Made by a program: the position numbers and the translations under genes
DNA from: Stenopsyche tienmushanensis
Taxonomy: Eukaryota > Arthropoda > Insecta > Trichoptera > Stenopsychidae
NCBI GenBank assembly: GCA_008973525.1
Contig: WACJ01000308.1
Span: 1-64,000, forward strand
DNA length: 64,000 nt
Direction of reading: 5' to 3'
Notes under the pieces: generated by a model
Told to the model about the DNA's origin: nothing
Seen by the model: only the letters and a program-made list of their open reading frames with translations
The model's database searches: none
Part shown: positions 1 through 11,400 of the stretch, piece by piece
Layout: each line of letters starts with the position of its first letter
Numbering within the stretch: position 1 is the stretch's first letter

Positions 1-2700
1 TTTCTAGCATCGTCGAACTAATAGAACTTCACCATAAATGGCACAGATGTTTTTAGTTGTAGTCGTCGATTTTTTTAATGAAACTCGTATAGCAAACAAC
101 AGCGAAAAAGTTGTTTGCTCAGAACAAATCCTTCTATTGTTTTTAGGGGTTGTTTTTATAATTTTTTGCTTAAGACATATATAGTTATTTTTTAATACTA
201 AAATGCATTCGATTAAATGTCGTTTGTCATCTGTTTATTTGTGGTAATGTTCTCAAAATTAAAAGATGTCAAAGTTGGACATAAAGCAGACTACAAAGAC
301 TAAATGGTGATATCTTTCATCAGGATTAATAATGTATGTTAATTACCCAAAAAAATACTCAATAAACAAGACTAATCTGCTTAAAATGTTAATGATAATA
401 AATTAGACCTAGAAAACTGAATGTTTTGGGTCTCATTTCTTGTATTGACATAGAAAAAATGACCTTAAACATACATCGGAAGCAAGTGAAAGGCACATTG
501 AAAAATGTGAACGCTTAAGCTCGAGCATCGAATCATATTTGAAACTGTTATATTCAATATGGTAAATTGAATGAAAGAATTCATTTGTGTGAGACCTAGA
601 AAAACCCCCGTGTAATAATTTCTTTATACCTTAGAAAAAATGTACTAAATTCTTCCCAGTTCATAATCGTTCAATCATGGATCTGGTCGACCTTCATACG
701 GAAAATGAGCTTATCAAAAAAAGTCGAACTATTATAATAACCATCACTGGTCATCATATGCAGATTCGAAAGGTCGTGAGCTACTCGGAAGACAATGTGT
801 GTATATATTTTTTACTCTGACAGACAACGCTGATGAGAAAAGTAATTCGATTCTTGATCCATACGAAGATACCGTTTCGCACGCTGTTATTGCTGTCATC
901 AAGGCAAAGAAATCACTTTCGATGGTATTATACTCAAAATGCAAAATCCATGTTAACCGTTAGAAACTCTCATTGTCTCCGGCTCATTACTATGTTGAGG
1001 TCAAGATCATTAAATTAATGATACTGTTTCTGGATCACATTTAATGGACACACACACTGGAGTTTGTCTCGAATGAAAGACTCGATAAATCATCGAGGTT
1101 TTCTTTAATGCATGTCAGTGCTTGGCGACTAGTAGAGCTTGAATAATCTATACGTAACATTATCGTTTTGTATTATTCGAGTCTTTTATATAAAAAAATG
1201 ATATAAATCCGAATAAATTAAATGAAAATCATATCCTCGATCTTTTATTTCTCCGATTAAATTTAAATAATTTAGATTGGATATTTAATATGCGAAAGCA
1301 GGTCATCATGTCTGTCATCTATGCAGATTTTGAAACTGTTTCATCAATTATATCGATATGTTATTACATAGATACAAAAAAATATATTCAATAATATATT
1401 TTTGGTTGCCAATGTACATTTTTTTAAACTTGTTTTGGTAAATAAATTAATGACAAATCGTACTGAAAGTTGCTCATAAATTTGGTAATGATATATGATG
1501 CAGCCAACAAGAAAAATGTGAGTTGGGTTTTAAAAAAAACATTTAGGAAACTACAGATTTATGATACTTATCTGGTAGTACTTTTTAGAGATCTTCTTTC
1601 ACAGGATTTGATTTAATTAAAAAATACATGACCAAGGGTTTCAATGGAAGATTGTCATCAGTTGAAATCATTGCAGACATTGCGCAAAATATTATTGTTA
1701 CAAGAAATATTTTTTTTTTAATTTAAACATTGTAATACAAAAAAAAAGCATAAATACAGTCAAATTATGATCTGTACAGGGTTCATTATTATTAAAGCCA
1801 CTCGATAATCTAAATCATTGTTATTTTATCTTATTGAACGGCTACTAGATTGTAGACCTTTTCATTGGATTTAGACACATTTTGGACATTCTAGGTGACT
1901 TTGATTTTTTAATTCGAACTAGGCGATATTATCCAATTAACATGATTGATTTAACCCTTTAAGTAGTGAGCTAATTTTAAAATGACTTAAATGTAGATGC
2001 TACAGTATTTTTACGCTGACCTGAATTGAAAAAGTTTTAACTTGAAATGAAAAAGGTTAACTTGGCGTAAAAATACAGTATATTTGTATGTCCGCCACTT
2101 ATTGTCCGTACAAATCCACTTATCTGTCAGGGAATCCAATCCCGGGATCCCGGACATTTTTAGGTGCTCATGAATCTCGGGATTAGTAAACGTAATCCCG
2201 AAAAATTTAGGATTGATATTTTTATCTAACAGAAATCGTACATCTTACCAGCACGATGAAGGCTACTAAATCGAGACATTCCCGTCGAAATCTGGACGCT
2301 TGGAAACAGTGGCGTAACTACTAATTAGCGAGCTTATGCGATGCCCCAAGGGCAGTAACTCTCTAATCTATGTATACACATATATATATACAGTACATAT
2401 ATGTTTTTCAAATTGCTATATTAACCTTTTCCTACCGGTGATGTATTTACTACACATCGACTCTAATAATGGGAATATCGATATGAAATATAATAGATAC
2501 GGGGTTCAGAATTTTTATATTCCTCCGTAATATAATTACGAATCACATCAAAATATTATACTATATAAGTATTCATCTGCAGCGACGGAAATAAATAATT
2601 TGTCGGGAAATCGGGAATTTTGCGAGTTTTACCGCGCAGCGTATATAAAACATCTGACGACTGTATTCCTCAAAGTGTTAATTCTATATAAAACGTGATT
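1..2700. other. AT-rich intergenic DNA, no gene recognised
   Basis: I see no supported exon here. Short open stretches near 744-1018 on both strands are coding-like in composition but carry no family motif I recognise and are probably transposon debris. Around 2140-2210 and again near 2600 there are short motifs with a CCCGGGAT-like or TCGGGAAATCGGGA core, typical of old hAT-like repeats, but I could not pair ends. The missing downstream exons of the odorant-binding-protein gene would be expected here or beyond the left edge, and I did not find them. Confidence 0.4.
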
Positions 2701-2710
2701 ATATGGTAAT

Positions 2711-2811
2711 GCATCACTCAATAAGTTCGTAGAATTCTTTTCACTTCTTCATATGAGGTCGTTATTTCGCATTTTTTCCCAAAAATTACCATCGAACTTA
2801 TTAAGTAAAGT
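2711..2811. repeat. Mariner-type MITE, copy 1
   Basis: A ~100 bp segment begins with GCATCACTCAATAAGTTCG and ends with the inverse form CGAACTTATTAAGTAAAG, giving imperfect terminal inverted repeats around a short AT-rich core. A second copy with the same terminal motif lies at 4687-4780. The CAATAAGTTCGTAG start resembles ends of Tc1/mariner non-autonomous elements. Assignment to a family is by memory of motif only. Confidence 0.5.
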
Positions 2812-3988
2812 GTTTACAGTATTTTATAAAAAATAATGCTTAAGTATCGCACTATTTACTATATTTCGCTAATGCAAGATTGTATGAAAACATTTCAACT
2901 TAGAATAATTTTAAGCTTTATATGAACTGAAGTTCGTGTTTTGAAAATTCTGAATTCAATAATGAAATTAAATTGGTAACACTTATTTTGGTTAACTTTA
3001 TATAATGATACCCTTCTATTATATATATTATTTACATATTTATTTTTACAGTTTTTTAAATATGTATTCTAATGTCTGTATATTTTTTTATGGGCAATCC
3101 TGAAAAGAGGGCTATTGGAATGCAACATCGTTATTGAAAGCTTCTGAAGGAGTTTATCAACTCCATCGTTGATTAAAAGTATCGAATTTCAAGACTGAAA
3201 TTTAATATTAAATAGTCGAGTGCAAGTAATGAATTATGATGAGATTGTCAGCGATTTCAAGCGGAATAAATTCAAATAATATTATTTAATATGCTGTTAT
3301 TGTAAACCGTTCTCTTAATAATGTGAAGTAATTTAATACATGATACAGTTGAACCATTTAAAGCGCCAGACCTTTGCTTGATACTAATGGAATTGACTTA
3401 AGTAAAATACGTATTTATCTTATTTCGTTTCAATATAGTGCTAGATAATTATTATACTCCATTTAAAAATTAATAAAACGGACAATATATGAATCTACTC
3501 TGAATTGCATTTAGATTTTGACGCGGACAAAATTAATTACCGTTTTGGCATTCGTATACAAAGTTAATGGCTTAAAAAATTAGGCAAGACGTTAATTGTT
3601 AACTGTTGAGCATTTTAGAGAAAATTGACGGATATTAATCGCCTTGAATTTTCAAAAAGTAGATCAGCATGGCCATCCATTTGAAATTTGTACCAAGGAC
3701 TACATCGTGCAACAATGTCCATCCGTTTCTAAACAAGATCAGCGGAAGAAGATTAACTAAATGTCTTCATATACAAGTCCATAGTTCCTCATTGCAAAAC
3801 ATCATAATCGTTTGGGATATATGACATGAGGATCGCTTATTTGATTAAAATTACGAGCACCGTTGCTCAAAAAGCTCGCAAATATTTTTATACGTAATGA
3901 ACTAAATATTATTTGTCAATTTGGATGTTTGACAAACAATCAAACGTGCCGATCTTGAAGAGGTTAAATAAATGCTTGTGTGATTCAC
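2812..3988. other. Intergenic or intronic, mostly featureless
   Basis: AT-rich sequence downstream of the second odorant-binding-protein exon. A plus-strand open stretch at about 3630-3766 encodes a short peptide with two cysteines (ICTKDYIVQQC) next to the gene but on the opposite strand. I could not tie it to any family. No minus-strand exon continuing the gene was found. Confidence 0.35.
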
Positions 3989-6797
3989 CTCTTAAAATGA
4001 AGAGCTTTATTTGGTCCTGGCATTGTGTGATGACCCTCTCAATTTTTTGAGGAGCTGTCGGTGGTGTTTGACATCTTTTTTCCTGCAATATAAAAATATG
4101 TTTAATAAATTTATAATAAAAACATCAATGTTAAATAGATTCAAGGTAATTCAATAAAATTTATTGACCATCAAAAGAGCACATTTTTTGCGATTTTTAC
4201 CTGACAAATAGATAATTATAAGTTATTTTGACAGTATTTCCTAAAATTAATATCGACATTTCATATTAGAATGAGACCTTTACATCATTGACAATATATT
4301 CATAACATTTATAACGTATTTCTTAATAAAACAACTGTGACTAATGGCCATGGTTGACTCATTTGCATTATACTACATTCATTGCAAATGCGCCGGCATT
4401 TCACATGACTAAAATACAAGCAAATATATTTCCTAAAGTTGAATTTATACATTAAAAAAATAAATATTAAAGTAAAACATCTAACATTAATATTATGCTT
4501 AAAATATGAAGATTTCGTTTTTAACATATCATTTGGCAATTATGAGATCAATTAATATTGAAAGTGGGTTGATGTGCCTTTTAAATATCGGGTATATTAA
4601 TAAAAATTTTGATTAATATATCTTTGTCGTAAAAAATAGCTCGAATTTCAATTTTGATCCCTAAATAAAGAAAAACTGGTACATAACACATCATTCAATA
4701 AGTTGATATGATTTTTCTTCTTTTTTGGGTTGTTTTTTCACAATTTCTAAAATAAACTACGAACTTATTGAGAGATGTGTCACATGTAACTAGTTTTTAT
4801 ATCAAATGTCGATCGTAAATCAAGTATCCATTTAATCTCCTACGCTCTTGTACATATTGAATTATAACTAAAACACAAAAAATCCACATTTTATGAACTG
4901 AATGAAGATAATTTATATCATATCAATATTTTAAATATAAAGAAAACCCATTGAAAAATTCAAAAGTTGAACTAAAATGTTCTAATCAAATATAACCGAA
5001 TATCGTTTCATCGGATCAAATATCAAATGTATGCAGTATATTTCAAGACTGCAATTCATTTCATCTGTATCAAAAATTCACCTCATATACGATTGATATT
5101 GATAGTACAATATATCAAATAGAGCCTTTATTAAATTCTTGATGATTCAAATGGAGGATAGTAAAAAATTACAGGAGATAATCATAGATTTTCAGAAAAA
5201 TTGGTTTCCTTGCTTGAGATCTGGCATTCCAGTTCGATTAGCACAAAATGATATTGATGGCAACAGAAGATAATGTCCTCAAAGCTATTTAAATATTTGA
5301 CTATCATCCTTTAGTACGGATATTGTCATCGTTACTTGTTTTCGACATGTTTCATAATTTGTCTACCCATGAATTTATAATCTGACAAAAGTATAAGATC
5401 AAAAAAGGAAATTTTCTAAAAAAAAAATCTCTTTGTTGGACTCCTATTGATATCATCATCATGATGCAGCACAAACAGACATGACGCTTAAATGCATCTC
5501 GGATTTGTTCCTACACCAACTTCTTCTTCTTCCAAGATCTGACTCATAGTTCAAATCCAAATTGTGGAAAGAAAATTCACTGTACTAACAAATTTGGGAT
5601 ATTTTTGAAATCTTTTCAATCCAGTTTTAGTTTTATTTTAATGAGTTTCTAATTAAGAAAATCCTCTTCTACTTAAGATTTCTATTCATAGTATCTTATT
5701 TTAATTTTGCTCCATTTGAAATACAATGGAAAACCACCACATAATACATATTTTGTTTAGATCTCCTGTGGAGATTGTCCATATCCGATGGCGGATATCC
5801 AATGGAAGATGTCGATATTGAAATCGTTTTTTTGTGCTTGATTTTTACGGTCACATCGATCATTATCAAATTATTTGTCAAGCATTTCCTACGCGAATGG
5901 ACTATCTTCATAATTGAAGGTCGATCGTGAATCGAGTCAGTAAAAGTAAACCCGTTGGAATCATATCGGCTTTTGTTCGGAACGACCATCCAGCAAGAGC
6001 ACGAAGTCCGAGCTTCAAGAAGTAGGCAAATGTCCAAAGAAGAAAATTGCGTTCGCGCCTTCAAGCAAATAATGCAATGGCCACAGAAAGACTTCAATGA
6101 GCGGTTAGCCTTCAAACTTGATCCATTTTTTCATTCGATACTTCAGTAAACACGGACGTGTGATTTGGAATTTACCGTTCTTGGCAACTAATTGGATTCT
6201 AATTCGCCAATGCATTTGGATCACTGTGTCTTCTCGTAAATTATCAAAGTTTATAGAACGAGAACGATCGGCGATGCTAATGAGGTTCGGAAACATTAGG
6301 TTTTCTATTTATTTTTTTGTCTTAAATTTTTGAAAGTTGCTTTATAATGTCACGACTCTTTTGGCGAAAACTGTTTCAAAATGCAATATTCATCAGCTTG
6401 TGAAATTTAAAATATTCATAATTTTGAATTTATTTCCAGATACATTTCATAACATTAACATGATAGATGCATCAAGAAACATATTGAAATCGGATCGATT
6501 TAATTCGATATTCAAATAAAATTCAATGGATATAAAAATGCCAACAAAGATCGGAAGGTCATCCCACACTCGCCTGATTCATCAGTTGTTACCATTTTTA
6601 GTCATGCTGATTATGGCGATGAACCCAATGCAACGGTAATACTAATGAAATACTGGTAAAATATACATTTATTTATTCATAAATTAAATAAAAAATCTTA
6701 CTCCTTCTGATGCAAACGCACTGGATGTCGTGCTGATTCCAAAGTATAAACATAGTAGCACTGATAACACAACACTCAGAAGGCTTGTATTCACCAT
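3989..6797 (-). CDS. Odorant-binding protein, 5' part (exons 1-2 only)
   Basis: Two exons are visible. Exon 1 (6797-6702) starts at ATG and encodes 32 residues with a hydrophobic core (LLSVVLSVLLCLYFGI), a secretion signal, then splices at GGA|GTAAG in phase 0. Exon 2 (4082-3989) follows a TTGCAG acceptor and encodes EKRCQTPPTAPQKIERVITQ, then CQDQIKLFILR, ending at G|GTGAAT in phase 1. The cysteine-PP-APQKIERVI-x-x-C pattern after a signal peptide resembles insect odorant-binding proteins, from memory closest to the Obp73a-like group, which bind small hydrophobic ligands in sensillar lymph. Downstream exons with the remaining cysteines were not found and may lie past position 1. The first intron is about 2.6 kb and holds a MITE and a repeat fragment. 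Family call moderate; subgroup unverified. Confidence 0.6.
4687..4780. repeat. Mariner-type MITE, copy 2
   Basis: This ~94 bp element starts ACACATCATTCAATAAGTT and ends GAACTTATTGAGAGATGTGT, so the two ends are inverted repeats of each other with few mismatches. It shares its terminal motif with the copy at 2711-2811 and sits in intron 1 of the odorant-binding-protein gene. Confidence 0.6.
4781..5695. other. Intron 1 of the odorant-binding-protein gene, featureless
   Basis: AT-rich sequence with no recognisable exon, repeat boundary or RNA gene. Confidence 0.4.
5705..5835 (+). repeat. SINE-like family A fragment
   Basis: Contains the family landmarks AAAACCACCACAT, ATCTCCTGTGGAGAT and CCATATCCGATGGCGGATAT, which match the left part of the longest copy at 56010-56525. 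Only this part is present. The open frames across 5696-6333 on both strands look incidental. Confidence 0.55.
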
Positions 6798-6829
6798 TTT
6801 AATTAATTTATTAATTGCTAAATAATTTA

Positions 6830-6980
6830 ATACACTGATCAATTGGTTTTTTTCGGAAAAATCGGTATCGGTTCGTATATGGCGCGCGTCGGAGGGAAAG
6901 TGGTGTTGTTAAACGACACACCGATGTATATATGAGCGCGTCCCTCCGGCTCTGGGTCGCGATCTAGAGTGACGTTTCTT
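6830..6980 (-). promoter_or_regulatory. Putative promoter of the odorant-binding-protein gene
   Basis: Immediately upstream of exon 1 the composition jumps to GC-rich. On the minus strand CATATATAC (about 6933-6925) and CATATAC (about 6884) are TATA-like, and TCAGTG near 6838 fits the arthropod initiator. No single TATA-initiator pair has ideal spacing, so the start site is uncertain. Confidence 0.35.
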
Positions 6981-6999
6981 CTTGCCATTGCCGTTGCTG

Positions 7000-8150
7000 T
7001 TGCTGTTGCTGATGGAAAAGTAGGCGAAAAGTGACATGACCATGCGCTCTGATTGTACCACCAATGATCAAGCTGAAGATAAGCAATGCACCTGTTCTGG
7101 CAATGTTCTTGTTCATCAACAACGAGTCAAAGTACTTTAGATTAGTATGAAGTACTTTTGAAGCACCATATTGAAGTGCGGTGGTTGAGTCATATCAGAA
7201 ATATGTTGTAGTGATTTTTTGAATTCCAGATTGAAATTGATATATTTATGAATGAGAAATTAAAATTCCAAGTCTCAAGTAAAGACTCGCTTTTTTGATC
7301 CTTTGCGATCTTAAAAAAAAAAGTTTAAGTCTCTCCTAAATGTCCTAAATGCTTGCAACATTTTTAAGAAAAATTATTCCGCATTTTGTAATTATTATTA
7401 TAGTGCCTAAAAGGGATCGGTTTTTTAACATTTATTTATGTGAAAAGTATTAAACATAGAATATTTATATTTAGTATTTTGACTAGGCAATCTTTATTGA
7501 ACATAAAAATATTTTTTAAAGTTTGACAAAGTAATGGGGGGGGGGGGTCATGTATGTCGATGGACGAGCGATGACATTTTACACCATGGAAGTTCTAAGT
7601 CCTGCCAAAATATGAAACATATTTTTACTTTCTAAAATATTATGTATAGTTTAACCTGTAATTAAGAAGAAATATTGGAAAATAAAAAAAATAGTGAGCG
7701 ATTGAAGAAAAATGTGTGTATTTTATCAACATTTTTTGTAGTTTTTTGTTGAATAAATAAACTCTTTTGAATATTTTTGGATAATTGTAGTCTATACGAT
7801 GAAAACGTTTATTATACACGTCCCTGCCAAATTTCATAAATAATGCTAATTTAGGGCGTACGGAAGCACTTCCATGAGCTTGGAAAAAGTAGTTTCCAGA
7901 AAAACGCGACACAGCTTCTCCTCGTCGGCCTATAGCGAATTTAATTTATATTGACTTGAAATTTACTGAACGTATTATTAAACATTTGTTCTTTCCGATA
8001 CATGAAGAAAAAAATTTGAACCAACAAAACTTTAAAAGAAACGTCTCTTAAAGTGTAAATCAAGAGGGTGTCCTGCTACATTGTCCAATATCAATCATAT
8101 TTTTTAAAAATTAAAATCGTAAATGCACAAAAATATATCACAATGCACCA
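7000..8150. other. Intergenic, repeat-derived in part
   Basis: No supported gene. A CAG/GCAACGGCAAT-type simple triplet stretch lies near 6985-7015 and a run of about twelve G near 7538. The open frame at 7640-7912 (minus) has no recognised motif. Confidence 0.35.
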
Positions 8151-8156
8151 ACCGTG

Positions 8157-8423
8157 TTATACCAAAACAATGTTATACGAAACCATGTAATACGAAGCCC
8201 ACCTGTATTTGTTGTAAACCCTGAAAGTTCGTGTTGCATTTACAGGAACCAAAATTTCTTCATCGGAATCTGAATCTAATAACACAAGAAACATCATTTT
8301 ACTTCCATTAACTAACGCTAATCTTTCAAATTCAATGTCTAGTTCATGGTTAAAGTCAGTGTTAATCACTTTCAAATTAATTTTTTGTATATCAGTGTTT
8401 TTACACAATTTTTGGCATTTCAC
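8157..8423 (-). pseudogene. Coding remnant of an unidentified transposon (ELERLALV type)
   Basis: Minus-strand frame contains ELDIEFERLALVNGS followed by SDSDEE. A second, diverged copy on the plus strand near 30985-31060 reads EVDVELERLALVDGSNDD. The repetition at two unrelated sites on opposite strands argues for a mobile-element protein rather than a host gene. The acidic N-terminal style is seen in some PIF/Harbinger proteins, but I cannot assign it. Confidence 0.35.
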
Positions 8424-8429
8424 AATCGA

Positions 8430-11400
8430 ATATAAAATTACGATAAAATTATCAGAAATGAAATTAAGCTATTCTCAAGTGTAAGGGTCAAGAATCAATT
8501 TAATTTATCTATTGCCAATCTGGTCAATCCCATTTGAAATTTATAAAATTGTAAAATTGAAAGTCCTTTCTTTGAGTTACTTATTCACACCAGCTTCTAT
8601 ATCTTCAACTCTTTTAATTACAGGATATATTTCTTCAATAAATGACAAACAAATTTGTTTTTACAAATTTATAATATTAATTAGTACCAAAACCCTGAAT
8701 AGACAATAGACCTAGGGAGCCAAACCCAAGAAATATGAAAATGATCATGGAACTACCCAAATGACTCTCAATAGAATCACCTCATATTATCATATTTATA
8801 AACTGATATGATTAAACTTGACTTAAAAATACATAAATCTGATAAAAAATATGGAGGCCCCAAATGATACTAGTAAGAAATATAAATATTTTTACATAAA
8901 AGTGCACAATTGATCGCAATTAAACGCACCAGAATTTATCCTTTTCTGTCATCTTTATATTGCCAATCGATGAAAATATTTAAAACACGGTAAATTGGAG
9001 GCATTGTAAGTTTGGAATAGAGGCTGTTATTTGTTGACCTTTTCCGATCAATCGTCCAAAGATTCTTAAATGTTCTGTTTAGGATTCTGTATAATATAAA
9101 ATCAACACAGTTCAATCGCTTTACAATAATTAATAATAATTCAAATGATGCCACCGCGGTTAAGAAAGATGTCTTATTCAGCACTAAACGAAGCTGGAAA
9201 TAATTGTGAATTAACGACGATATTGACTTTGATGCATATGTAAATGATCTCTTAACATGTGGTTTAGAATCGATTGCGTTATGATGCAATTTAATATTGA
9301 AAGATAAACCAGAAGAAGATGATGAGGCTAATGAAGAAAATCTTTTAACAATAATTCAGTATTTAAAATTGCACATTTCTTCGAAAATACACATGGTTTA
9401 ATGATTCAGAAATTTTAATTATAGTTTTCATTTAGCTTGCTAAAAATATTTTCAAAGCAATATTCAATCTTATATTCGTCTATTATTGTATTGTTGATAA
9501 CCGTAAAAGTTGAAGGTCTTTTGCAAGAAGAATTTAGAAGGAGATTGTAAATTAACTACAAAACAATTTTATAAACGGTTTTAAGGTGCCGCGAATGAAT
9601 AAAAATTCCTATCTTCTCATATGGCTAAAACATTATGTTTTCAAATTTCATAAATAAAGAAATGCTTTTTGTTAGTTGGAATTCAGAATCATTTGGTGTT
9701 TCATTAATTTTTAATCTTATTTTTGAGCATTTCATCGCCTGCTTATTAAACGTTGCTATTAATCGAAGATAAATCAGCAATAGATAAATTGATGCATATC
9801 ATCCAACAAATGCTGCATTTCTCCATGATGTCGCTTTTCAACAGACATGAGAAAAATTATTCAACACTTGAATAACTGCTAATTCTGCCTCGATTAAGTC
9901 AACAATCTCTCTGATTGTATATAGTAATTGCTTAGAAAGTTTTGCAAATTCTTGTCATTAAAGTGCATTGTCTTGTGCAGTGCTGGTTTAAAATATTGCG
10001 TATATCAGATATCTTCGTTTATATAAGCATAGAATATCAAAAGTAATGGATTTGGGACCATGGAAACAGTTTCCATCAATATTAGCGACAGTCATGGCTA
10101 GTGTAGATTACATCATTTTTGCTGGCTTTAAGAGCTATTTTACGAGAAAATCTATCAGAGAAAGTGCGATTTTTAATAGAATCCCGCCAGTTATTTCATA
10201 ATACTGCTGCAGGAAATAGTTAAAGAGCAAACTCTTCATAAGAACAATATTCTGAATGCGTGTAAAATCTAAGGATTAATCAACTTAATTCTTAAGCGAG
10301 AGGACCAATATAAAAAGCCAATAAATTCCTATTTCCACAATGTATTCATAACATTGTTTTACATTCAGAAAGGGAAGTTTCAGGATTGCTTTATACGGCA
10401 AGATTACTGATGTGTTTAGTTATAAGATTATTAAATTTAAGAGTTGCATAAAATAAAATATGAAATTATAAACATTCTATATAATTTACTGAAAATATCT
10501 TCAGCGCTTTCAACTTTTAATAGCCAATATTGCGTTTCTGTTGAAAAGTTCAAAGTCGGTATTTGAATATTCAAAATGTTATCAAGATTGTAAATTTCGT
10601 CATTTTGATTCGCTTAGTAGATTTGGACCACATCTCAATTAACATGCGATGAAATACCAAACTATCCTATTCACACTGAATTACCACTTTCGAAATCTCG
10701 TCTAAATGGCCTTAAAGTAAACTTTCGCGTTCTTTTAAACATATCTTTGAACTAAGTCTGGCGACATTCTTCAACTATGCAACAAATGACAGATTATTGT
10801 CAATTGAGAAAGACTGATTTATATAATTAGAACGCGGAGTAGCGTTATAATGTGGGCATTCAGGTGATCTCAGAAGAAGGAGGAGGAGGCTTCGACGCCT
10901 ACCACATCACCTTTTTGGTCAGGGCCAGATTCTGATCAGCTAGGAAGGAAGCCAAGAACAAGTCATCTAATACGTGTGGACCAGACGTCAGACTTAACAT
11001 GTGGGTTGATGATGACTTAAGAATTGAAAAAAATACAATTTTCAGCCAACACGACCAATAGTGAATCACTGGAGAAACTACAATATCAATCGAAATAAGA
11101 CACGAATCTCATTTAATTACGTTTTACATCATAAAATAACATAATTGAGACTTTGAAGGCGAAATACTTGAACTCCACCAATTTCACACGACCTCGTCTT
11201 CTATCAATTTCATAATATTCGGGAAAAAAATACAATATTTTCTTATATAAATAACACGCGACTGTAATCAAATGATATACTACCAGTGGTGATTTTCTTG
11301 TTCAATACGATGAGTTCGACAACTTTATCAAATCAATAGAAACCTGCTGAATGATGTTCATTTATGGTGGGTAACAGGAAGTGCTTAAGAATCATGACCC

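Noticed and set aside
5696..6115. 139-codon minus-strand open frame as a gene exon
   Set aside because: It overlaps a family A repeat fragment and has no motif, splice context or family similarity that I recognise.
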